From CAKVON01 sp902475665 (lineage in GTDB: Bacteria > Actinomycetota > Coriobacteriia > Coriobacteriales > Atopobiaceae), in the NCBI GenBank assembly GCA_036321795.1, contig JAWQCY010000001.1:558001-622000 (forward strand): DNA of 64,000 bases. Reading direction: 5' to 3'. The position numbers were made by a program, and so were the translations under genes. A model generated the notes under the pieces. That model was given only the letters and a program-made list of their open reading frames with translations. It was not told the origin of the DNA and did no database searches. This document shows, piece after piece, positions 1 through 7,908 of this stretch (position 1 is the stretch's first letter; every line of letters starts with the position of its first letter).

Positions 1-2
1 AG

Positions 3-944
3 CAGCTTGCCTACGACGCCATCGTCTCTGGCAAGGGTGTCAGCGCCACCAGCGCCGAGCAGGGCCTTCTCGACTACTATGCCGAGGACCCGCGCGGCGA
101 TGAGTTCGTCAAGCCGTTCGTGCTCGACGCCACCGGCGTCAACGACGGTGATGCCGTGATTTTCTTCAACTTCCGCCCGGACCGCGCCCGCGAGATGACC
201 CGCGCCATGACCGAGGACGACTTCGACGGCTTCGAGCGCACCAAGCAGCCCAAGCTTGCCGACTTCGTCACCATGACCGAGTACGACGACTCGTTCGACG
301 TGCACGTGGCCTTCCCCAAGACCGTGCCCGCCAACGTGCTTGCCGACGTCCTGGCCGACTGTGGCCTCAAGCAGCTCCACACCGCCGAGACCGAGAAGTA
401 CGCGCACGTCACGTTCTTCCTCAATGGCGGCGTCGAGGAGCCCAAGGCCAACGAGACGCGCGTCCTCATCCCGTCGCCCAAGGTCGCCACGTACGACCTC
501 AAGCCCGAGATGAGCGAGCCCGAGGTCACCGAGAAGCTCGTCGAGGCCATCAACGACGATGCCGCCGACTTCTACGTGGTCAACTACGCCAACTGCGACA
601 TGGTGGGCCACACCGGTGTCGTCGAGGCTGCCACCAAGGCCTGCGAGGCCGTCGACGACGGCCTTTCCAAGGTCATCCCGGCCATCCTGGCCAAGGGCGG
701 CTTCGCGTTGATCACCGCCGACCACGGCAACGCGGACCACATGTACGACGTCGTGGACGGCAAGGAGAAGCCCTTCACCGCCCACACGACCAACCGCGTG
801 CCGTTGATCGTTGTCGACGACAAGCCGGTCGAGCTTGCCGGCATCGAGGACGGTCGCCTGTCCGACATCGCTCCCACCATTCTCGCGATGATGGGCGTCG
901 ATCGTCCGGCCGAGATGACGGGTAGGGTTCTCGTCAAGGAGTAG
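3..944 (+). CDS. gpmI: 2,3-bisphosphoglycerate-independent phosphoglycerate mutase, C-terminal part
   Basis: The gene enters from the left edge; the first complete codon is at base 3 and the visible part ends at a TAG. It interconverts 3- and 2-phosphoglycerate in glycolysis using two metal ions in an alkaline-phosphatase-like fold. Visible family motifs are VIFFNFRPDRARE, the metal-binding stretch TADHGNADHM, and the end region TAHTTNRVPLIVV. secG follows about 100 bases downstream. The N-terminal phosphatase-domain serine lies outside the window, so integrity there cannot be judged. Confidence 0.96.
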   Translation, partial: QLAYDAIVSGKGVSATSAEQGLLDYYAEDPRGDEFVKPFVLDATGVNDGDAVIFFNFRPDRAREMTRAMTEDDFDGFERTKQPKLADFVTMTEYDDSFDVHVAFPKTVPANVLADVLADCGLKQLHTAETEKYAHVTFFLNGGVEEPKANETRVLIPSPKVATYDLKPEMSEPEVTEKLVEAINDDAADFYVVNYANCDMVGHTGVVEAATKACEAVDDGLSKVIPAILAKGGFALITADHGNADHMYDVVDGKEKPFTAHTTNRVPLIVVDDKPVELAGIEDGRLSDIAPTILAMMGVDRPAEMTGRVLVKE

Positions 945-996
945 CCATCAGGCCGCCCTTTGTGATAACCTCATTCGTTGTCGTGTGAAGCACCGA

Positions 997-1028
997 GTGA
1001 CCCGCATCGCACGAGCGGTGCGGGTCAC
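997..1028 (+). terminator. Hairpin between gpmI and secG
   Basis: A perfect 10-bp stem, GTGACCCGCA (997-1006) with TGCGGGTCAC (1019-1028), is followed by TTCTTG. The T-tract is poor and the secG ribosome binding site begins only 8 bases later, so it may be a weak terminator or a leader hairpin for secG. Confidence 0.55.
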
Positions 1029-1051
1029 TTCTTGTAAAGGAGTCATCTACC

Positions 1052-1300
1052 GTGAGCCCGCTCAACATCATCCTGCTCATCATCTGGGCGCTTTCCTGCG
1101 TGTCCCTGATCATCCTCGTCCTCATGCACTCTGGTAAGGGCACGGGCGTCTCCGACATGATCGCGTCCTCGATGTACAACTCGGCCGCCGGCTCGGGCGT
1201 CTGGGAGCGCAACCTGGATCGCCTCACGGTCATTGCCGCCACCATTTTCGCGGCGACCATTTTGGTCTTCATGCTCACCTACCCGCTGGGCACCATCTAA
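1052..1300 (+). CDS. secG: Preprotein translocase subunit SecG
   Basis: An 82-residue protein starting at GTG, with an AAAGGAG ribosome binding site at 1036-1042. SecG is the small accessory membrane subunit of the SecYEG channel and assists protein export. Two hydrophobic segments (about residues 3-25 and 55-77) flank the polar loop MHSGKGTGVSDMIASS, whose HSGKG-like motif is typical of the family. Length and topology are normal. Adjacency to a central glycolytic gene is common for secG. Confidence 0.93.
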   Translation: MSPLNIILLIIWALSCVSLIILVLMHSGKGTGVSDMIASSMYNSAAGSGVWERNLDRLTVIAATIFAATILVFMLTYPLGTI

Positions 1301-1396
1301 GTTTTTTACGACTTCCCAGCTTAGGGCCTGCATGCTTGCGAGAGGTGCTTAATGCACCGTTGGTTTCTCGTCAAGTTATGCAACATAATGGAAACA

Positions 1397-1440
1397 AACG
1401 GACGCGTTCCCCGTCTTTGGGGGCGTGTCCGTTATATTTC
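1397..1440 (+). terminator. Terminator downstream of secG
   Basis: AACGGAC (1397-1403) pairs with GTCCGTT (1427-1433), with a further imperfect GC-rich stem inside, followed by ATATTTC. It lies in the 274-base gap between secG and oppA. Confidence 0.55.
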
Positions 1441-1442
1441 GG

Positions 1443-1470
1443 TTGCAAAAAAGGTGCGAAACGATAACAA
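1443..1470 (+). promoter_or_regulatory. Possible oppA promoter
   Basis: TTGCAA at 1443-1448 and TAACAA at 1465-1470 are separated by 16 bases, about 105 bases before the oppA start. The -10 match is imperfect, but the surrounding sequence is AT-rich compared with the rest of the window and lies just after the secG terminator. Confidence 0.35.
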
Positions 1471-1574
1471 TTTCATTAAAGCGTTGTGCTCGGGGTCTTC
1501 CCGGGCATGCGTCGCGTCGAGTGGGGGAGAGGGCAAACCGGTTGCTCCCCCCGCCCGGACACGAAGGAGGAAAT

Positions 1575-3197
1575 ATGGCTGAGAACCTCGTCATGGGTCG
1601 TCGCACCTTCATCAAGGGCAGCCTGGCCGCCAGCGCGCTGGCCGCTCTCGCCGCCTGCGGAAAGAATAATGGCTCTGGCGCCGCCAAGGTGATGAAGTAC
1701 TACATCAACGAGCCCGTCTCCATCGACCCCTATAACCTGCAGGAGTCCGAGGGCACTGCTGTCGGCCACCTTCTGTTCAGGTCCCTCTATTCCTGGGATT
1801 ATGACAAGGGCGAGGCCGTTCCCTGCGCTGCCAAGGACGTCAAGATTTCCGACGATGGCAAGGTCTATACCTTTGAGCTCGTGGACGCCAAGTTCCACAA
1901 CGGCGACAAGGTCGACGCCGAGTCCTTCAAGCGCGGCTGGCAGCGTCTTGCCGATCCGACCATGGCCACCCCTGGTGACATCGGCTACCACCTTGCCCCT
2001 GTCGCTGGCTATGATGAGTTCGTCGCCAAGAAGGCCAAGGATATCTCTGGTCTCGTTGCCGTCGACGACACTCACTTCGAGGTCACGCTGACCGCCCCCA
2101 TGGCCGACTTCCTGGCCGTCTGCTGCCACCCGGGCCTTGCCCCCGTGCCGCAGGCTGCCATTGATGATCCCGACGCCTTCCTGCTCGCCCCGATTGGCAA
2201 CGGCCCGTTCATGATGGACGGCAAGTGGGAGTCTGGCAAGCACATCAACTTGAAGCGCTTCGAGGACTACTTCGGCGAGGCCCCCAAGATCGACGCCGTC
2301 AACTTCTCCATCCAGAAGGACCCGAAGACGGCTTACAGCGAGTTCGAGGCCGGCAACATGGACTTCTGCATGGTTCCCACCGGTCAGCTCTCCGAGGCTA
2401 AGAAGAAGTACGGCGAGTCCGAGGATGGCTACACCATCACCCCGGGCAAGCAGGTCATCACTGGCGCCGAGGCCTCTGTGTACTACCTGATCCCGAACCT
2501 CGAGAACAAGGTCATGGCCAACAAGGACCTGCGTCACGCGATCTCCCTGGCCATCGACCGCCAGAACATCGTTGACACCCTGTTCGAGGGCTCCCGCACT
2601 CCGGCAAACTGCATCTTCCCGCCGGTCATCGACGAGGATGACTCCAACATCTGGGAGTACGCGCCTGCCAAGCCCGACTATGAGAGGGCCAAGAAGATCA
2701 TCAAGGACGCTGGCCTCGAGGGCACCGAGATCACCCTCAACTACAACTCTGGTGGTGGCCACGAGGACATCATGTCCATCGTCCAGGGTGACCTCGAGAA
2801 GATCGGCCTCAAGGTGAAGCAGAGCGCCGAGGAGTGGGCTTCCTACCTGTCCCACCTCGACGATGGCTCCTTCATGCTCGGCCGCATGGGCTGGGTTGCC
2901 GACTACTCGACCATGGATAACTTCATCTACCCGAACTTCTTCTCCACGGCTGACAACAACTATCAGCACTACAAGAACGCTGATATCGACAAGGCCATCC
3001 TCGATGCCCGTCAGATCGAGGACGACGACGAGCGCCGTGACGCCTACCGCAAGATCAACGCCACCCTCGCCGAAGACCTGCCCGTCATCCCCATCATGTT
3101 CTACGGCCACACCCACATCGGCTCCGAGCGCGTTTCCACGCTCTACGTCGATCCGCAGTACGTCGCCCACGTCGACACCGCTGACATGACCGCCTAA
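1575..3197 (+). CDS. oppA: Oligopeptide ABC transporter substrate-binding lipoprotein
   Basis: A 540-residue solute-binding protein of the SBP_bac_5 family that captures peptides outside the membrane for the OppBCDF importer. The start at 1575 has a consensus GAAGGAGG seven bases upstream; longer in-frame readings lack one. The N-terminus carries GRRTFIKGS followed by a hydrophobic stretch and the lipobox LAAC (Cys about residue 28), so it is a lipoprotein, and the paired arginines suggest possible Tat rather than Sec export. Family motifs include YINEPVSIDPYN and LRHAISLAIDRQNIV. It heads the opp operon. Confidence 0.93.
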   Translation: MAENLVMGRRTFIKGSLAASALAALAACGKNNGSGAAKVMKYYINEPVSIDPYNLQESEGTAVGHLLFRSLYSWDYDKGEAVPCAAKDVKISDDGKVYTFELVDAKFHNGDKVDAESFKRGWQRLADPTMATPGDIGYHLAPVAGYDEFVAKKAKDISGLVAVDDTHFEVTLTAPMADFLAVCCHPGLAPVPQAAIDDPDAFLLAPIGNGPFMMDGKWESGKHINLKRFEDYFGEAPKIDAVNFSIQKDPKTAYSEFEAGNMDFCMVPTGQLSEAKKKYGESEDGYTITPGKQVITGAEASVYYLIPNLENKVMANKDLRHAISLAIDRQNIVDTLFEGSRTPANCIFPPVIDEDDSNIWEYAPAKPDYERAKKIIKDAGLEGTEITLNYNSGGGHEDIMSIVQGDLEKIGLKVKQSAEEWASYLSHLDDGSFMLGRMGWVADYSTMDNFIYPNFFSTADNNYQHYKNADIDKAILDARQIEDDDERRDAYRKINATLAEDLPVIPIMFYGHTHIGSERVSTLYVDPQYVAHVDTADMTA

Positions 3198-3246
3198 TCA
3201 AATGCGGCGAGTCCCGTGGTGGGGACGAGCTGATTTAGCGTTTTGT

Positions 3247-3279
3247 GCGGGGTGCCGACCGCAGTCGGCACCCCGCTTT
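3247..3279 (+). terminator. Strong intercistronic hairpin between oppA and oppB
   Basis: A perfect 13-bp stem, GCGGGGTGCCGAC (3247-3259) with GTCGGCACCCCGC (3264-3276), has a four-base loop and is followed by TTTGG. It lies 50 bases after the oppA stop. In opp operons such partial terminators let the binding protein be made in excess of the membrane subunits; that role is inferred. Confidence 0.8.
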
Positions 3280-3292
3280 GGTTTACCTCACC

Positions 3293-3338
3293 GTGTCATC
3301 CTTCCCGTTCGGCTTGTATCAAGCGGGAAGGATGGCAC
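3293..3338 (+). other. Second long stem-loop in the oppA-oppB gap
   Basis: GTGTCATCCTTCCCG (3293-3307) pairs with CGGGAAGGATGGCAC (3324-3338) over 15 bp with one G-T pair, and the loop itself can close a CTTG/CAAG stem. No T-tract follows, so it is less likely a terminator. It could stabilise the 3' end of oppA mRNA or mark a processing site. Confidence 0.6.
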
Positions 3339-3446
3339 AGTGGGTTATAGTTATCATTTGTCCCTTGCCCATTTCGGTGGTGTTACGCCCGTGTACCACG
3401 TAAGGCATCGGACCGTATCTGTTGGACGAACAAGGGGATTTCTTTC

Positions 3447-4487
3447 ATGGGAAAGTACATTCTCAAGCGAGTTCTCCAGTTCATACCCGTGTTCCTGGGT
3501 GTGACGATCATCCTGTTCGCGTTGGAGAACGTCGTTCCGGGCGACCCCATCAGGCTCATGGCGGGCGAGAAGAAGCTCGACGCCGCCACTGAGCTCAACC
3601 TGAGGGTCGCCTACCACCTCGTCGAGACCGACGATTCCGGCCAGGTCATCTATGACGAGGCCGGCAAGCCTGTCGAGACGCCGATGTGGAAGCGCTACGT
3701 CATGTACGTTGGCGGCCTTCTGCAGGGCGACCTCGGCACCTCCTACCAGCGCAAGGGTCAGGCGGTTTCGCAGATCCTCGCCGAGAAGTACCCGTACACG
3801 ATCAAGCTTGCCGTCGTGGCCATCCTGCTGGAGGCGGTGGTGGGCATCGGAGCGGGAATGATCTCGGCAATCAAGCGCTTCTCCTTCTGGGACATCCTCG
3901 TCACGCTCGTGACCTCGATCCTGGTCGCAATGCCCGCGTTCTGGTTGGGAATGCTGTTGCAGCTATTCTTCGGCGTATTCCTCAAGAACGTCACGGGCGG
4001 TGCGTTCTACCTTCCCATCTCCGGCGCCGGCGGGCAGTACGCCGAGTTCCAGGATTGGGTCTACTACATCCTTCCCGCGATCACCCTCGCTGCCGTCTCG
4101 ACGGCCTACACCGCGCGCATCATGCGCTCGCAGCTGCTTGAGGTCCTCAACCAGGACTACATCCGCACCGCGCGCGCCAAGGGCCTCTCGCGTCGCAGCG
4201 TCATCTTGCACCACGCCCTCAAGAACGCCCTCATCCCGGTCGTCACCTACATCGGCCTGGACTTCGGCGGCATGATGGCGGGCGCCATCCTCACGGAGAC
4301 GGTCTTCAACTGGCCCGGCGTCGGCTACGAGACCTATCGCGCGATCACCTCGCGCGACTGGCCCATCGTCCTGGGTTCGGTTACCGTCATCGTCGTCCTC
4401 GTCATGGTCATCAACCTGCTCGTTGATATCAGCTACGCGCTCCTCGATCCTCGCATCAGGTACGGCGCTTCCAGTGACGAGGGCTAG
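3447..4487 (+). CDS. oppB: Oligopeptide ABC transporter permease OppB
   Basis: A 346-residue inner-membrane permease that forms half of the peptide channel. It begins with the family-typical MGKYILKRVLQFIPVFLGVT and has about six membrane segments. The cytoplasmic coupling (EAA) loop reads YIRTARAKGLSRRSVILHHA around residues 230-250 and contacts the ATPases. A relatively long insert at residues 45-80 precedes the second helix. It is ten bases from oppC, in one operon with oppA despite the hairpins between. Confidence 0.93.
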   Translation: MGKYILKRVLQFIPVFLGVTIILFALENVVPGDPIRLMAGEKKLDAATELNLRVAYHLVETDDSGQVIYDEAGKPVETPMWKRYVMYVGGLLQGDLGTSYQRKGQAVSQILAEKYPYTIKLAVVAILLEAVVGIGAGMISAIKRFSFWDILVTLVTSILVAMPAFWLGMLLQLFFGVFLKNVTGGAFYLPISGAGGQYAEFQDWVYYILPAITLAAVSTAYTARIMRSQLLEVLNQDYIRTARAKGLSRRSVILHHALKNALIPVVTYIGLDFGGMMAGAILTETVFNWPGVGYETYRAITSRDWPIVLGSVTVIVVLVMVINLLVDISYALLDPRIRYGASSDEG

Positions 4488-4497
4488 GGGAGGCACC

Positions 4498-5454
4498 ATG
4501 GATCAGAACAACACCACGCCCGAGCAGTCCTTTGACGAGAAGCTCAACGCCAAGTCTGCCGAGAAGGACGTCAAGTCGGGCGCCGCGTCGCGTACCCTTT
4601 GGAGCGACGCCTGGAAGCGCCTCAAGCGCAACAAGCTCGCGATGGCCGGTCTCATCTGGATCATCTTCATGGTTCTGGTGGCCCTTACGGCCGACCTGTG
4701 GGTCCCGCAGACCCTGGGCAGCCCCACCGCCATCGATTCCGCGACGATGACCGCCAACTCGAGGCTCCCGCCATCGATGGAGCACCCGTTCGGCACCGAT
4801 ACCCTCGGCCGTGACGTCCTGTGCCGCGTTGTCTACGGCGCGCGCATCTCGCTGGCCGTCGGTCTTCTCGCCACTGCCATCTCGACCGTCATCGGTCTCG
4901 TGATGGGCGCCCTGGCTGCCTACTACGGCGGCATCTGGGACACGATCATCATGCGCCTTGCCGACATCTTCCTGGCGTTCCCGTATACCCTGTTCGTCAT
5001 CGCCATGCTGGCGGTCATCGGGCCGGGCATCCAGAACGTCTTCATCGCCATCGGCATCCTCGGCTGGCCGTCCATCGCCCGCGTCTTCCGCTCGGCGATC
5101 CTCTCCGTCAAGGAGAACGACTATGTCGACGCCGCGCGCGCCATGGGCGCCTCCGACGCCCGCATCATCGCGCGTCACATCTTCCCGAACTCGGTCGCGT
5201 CGATCATCGTGTACGCCACGATGAACATCGGCGGCGCCATCCTCACCGAGAGCGCCCTGTCCTTCCTGGGCATGGGTGTCGTCCCGCCCGACCCCTCCTG
5301 GGGCATCATGATCTCGGACGGCGAGACCTACCTCGCCACCCAGCCTTGGCTGATGATCATGCCTGGCATCGCTATTCTCACCACCGTGCTTGCGTTCACG
5401 CTCCTGGGCGACGGCCTGCGCGACGCACTCGACGTCAAGATGAAGGACGCTTGA
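4498..5454 (+). CDS. oppC: Oligopeptide ABC transporter permease OppC
   Basis: A 318-residue second permease. The start at 4498 has GGGGAGG seven bases upstream; an earlier in-frame ATG lies inside oppB without a site. The N-terminal cytoplasmic tail of about 45 polar residues leads into RLKRNKLAMAGLIW, the standard OppC entry helix. HPFGTDTLGRDVLCRVVYG and the coupling loop YVDAARAMGASDARIIARHI are diagnostic. It is followed after one base by oppD. Confidence 0.93.
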   Translation: MDQNNTTPEQSFDEKLNAKSAEKDVKSGAASRTLWSDAWKRLKRNKLAMAGLIWIIFMVLVALTADLWVPQTLGSPTAIDSATMTANSRLPPSMEHPFGTDTLGRDVLCRVVYGARISLAVGLLATAISTVIGLVMGALAAYYGGIWDTIIMRLADIFLAFPYTLFVIAMLAVIGPGIQNVFIAIGILGWPSIARVFRSAILSVKENDYVDAARAMGASDARIIARHIFPNSVASIIVYATMNIGGAILTESALSFLGMGVVPPDPSWGIMISDGETYLATQPWLMIMPGIAILTTVLAFTLLGDGLRDALDVKMKDA

Positions 5455-5455
5455 T

Positions 5456-6541
5456 ATGGCTAGAAAGAATGACGAGAAGTGGGTGGACCTCAAGAGCCAG
5501 CCGGTTCCCGAGGGCCAGCACCTGCTCGAGGTCGACGACCTCAAGATGTACTTCCACACCCAGGACGGCGTCGTCAAGGCCGTCAATGGCGTGAGCTACA
5601 CGCTCGACCGCGGCGAGACCCTTGGTGTCGTTGGCGAGTCCGGCTCCGGCAAGTCGGTGACCTCGCTCACCATCATGGGCCTCATCGACATGCCCCCGGG
5701 ACGCATCGAGGGCGGCGACGTCCGTTACCGTGGCAAGTCCCTGCTCAAGATGAGCGAGCACGAGCTCGAGCACGTTCGTGGCAACGACATCGCCATGATC
5801 TTCCAGGACCCCATGACCTCGCTGAACCCGGTCTACACCATCGGTCGTCAGCTTGGTGAGGGCCTGCGCCTGCACCGCGGCTACTCCAAGGAGCAGGCCA
5901 CGAAGCGCGCCATCGAGCTGCTGGACATGGTCGGCATCCCCAACGCAGCCGAGCGCGTCAAGAGCTACCCGCACGAGTTCTCCGGCGGCATGCGCCAACG
6001 CGTCATGATTGCCATGGCCCTTGCCTGCGACCCCGACATCCTGATCGCCGACGAGCCCACCACGGCCCTCGACGTCACGATCCAGGCGCAGATCATCGAG
6101 CTCATGCAGGAGATGCAGCAGAAGAACGGCAACGCCATCATCATGATCACGCACGACCTCGGCGTCGTCGCCGACATCGCCGACAAGATCATGGTCATGT
6201 ACGCCGGCCAGCCCGTCGAGTTCGGCACCGCCGACGAGATCTTCTACGAGTCGCTCCACCCCTACACCTGGGGCCTCACGCGCTCGATCCCCGATCCCGT
6301 CGTGGACAGCAAGCGCCCCCTCACGCCAATCAAGGGCAACCCGCCCTCGCTGGTCAACGTTCCCGAGGGATGCCCGTTCTCGCCCCGCTGCCCCTACGCG
6401 TGCGAGCGCTGCCGCACCGAGAAGCCCGAGCTTTACGTCACCGAGAGCGGTCACTATTCCCGCTGCCACTTTGCTGGCGACGCGGACTTCGTGGCCAAGA
6501 ATGCGCCCCACACCTCGCGCACTAAGGGAGGGGAGGCCTAA
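5456..6541 (+). CDS. oppD: Oligopeptide ABC transporter ATPase OppD
   Basis: A 361-residue ATP-binding subunit. Walker A is GESGSGKS (about residues 60-67), the signature is FSGGMRQRVMIAMAL, and Walker B is ILIADEPTTALDVT. The C-terminal extension contains CPFSPRCPYACERC, a cysteine cluster typical of OppD/DppD proteins, where it can hold an iron-sulfur cluster. Its stop codon directly abuts the oppF start, which implies coupled translation. Confidence 0.94.
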   Translation: MARKNDEKWVDLKSQPVPEGQHLLEVDDLKMYFHTQDGVVKAVNGVSYTLDRGETLGVVGESGSGKSVTSLTIMGLIDMPPGRIEGGDVRYRGKSLLKMSEHELEHVRGNDIAMIFQDPMTSLNPVYTIGRQLGEGLRLHRGYSKEQATKRAIELLDMVGIPNAAERVKSYPHEFSGGMRQRVMIAMALACDPDILIADEPTTALDVTIQAQIIELMQEMQQKNGNAIIMITHDLGVVADIADKIMVMYAGQPVEFGTADEIFYESLHPYTWGLTRSIPDPVVDSKRPLTPIKGNPPSLVNVPEGCPFSPRCPYACERCRTEKPELYVTESGHYSRCHFAGDADFVAKNAPHTSRTKGGEA

Positions 6542-7576
<1,035 letters not shown>

Positions 7577-7666
7577 TCCTTCTCGGTAGGGCGTAGGTCG
7601 GGCGCGAACGGTTGCCCCATGGCGAGAAGTTTGCACGGCTTGTAAGCCCTTTACCAGGCATTTCCC

Positions 7667-7706
7667 TTTTGCCCCGACCGAATTTGCGGTCGGGGCAAAA
7701 TTTTTT
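7667..7706 (+). terminator. Terminator of the opp operon
   Basis: TTTTGCCCCGACCG (7667-7680) pairs perfectly with CGGTCGGGGCAAAA (7687-7700), followed by six T residues. This is a textbook intrinsic terminator. Confidence 0.93.
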
Positions 7707-7717
7707 CAAATTGTGGG

Positions 7718-7746
7718 TTGCGTCGCCGTCCCGTTTTGTTAATATT
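7718..7746 (+). promoter_or_regulatory. Promoter of tRNA-Leu
   Basis: TTGCGT at 7718-7723 and AATATT at 7741-7746 are separated by exactly 17 bases, 15 bases before the tRNA. The tRNA-Gly promoters at 27070 and 27519 have the same TTGC-type -35 and a 17-base spacer. Confidence 0.7.
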
Positions 7747-7761
7747 CTCCTTGCTGCGCAC

Positions 7762-7850
7762 GTCGGAGTGGCGGAATTGGCAGACGCGCTAGCTTGAGGT
7801 GCTAGTGACCGCTTTAGGTCATGCGGGTTCAAGTCCCGCCTCCGACACCA
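7762..7850 (+). tRNA. tRNA-Leu (GAG)
   Basis: An 89-base class II tRNA. The acceptor stem GTCGGAG pairs with CTCCGAC. The anticodon loop TTGAGGT between CTAGC and GCTAG gives GAG, reading CUC and CUU. The long variable arm and TGC-GGGTTCAAGTCCC T-arm fit leucine, and the 3' CCA is encoded. Confidence 0.97.
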
Positions 7851-7866
7851 GCGTAGACAACGCTTA

Positions 7867-7888
7867 CAGCCCCAAAAGGGGCTGTTTT
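7867..7888 (+). terminator. Terminator of tRNA-Leu
   Basis: CAGCCCC (7867-7873), an AAAA loop and GGGGCTG (7878-7884) are followed by TTTT, 16 bases after the tRNA. Confidence 0.88.
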
Positions 7889-7908
7889 CGTATAGAGGGG
7901 GAGTGCCC

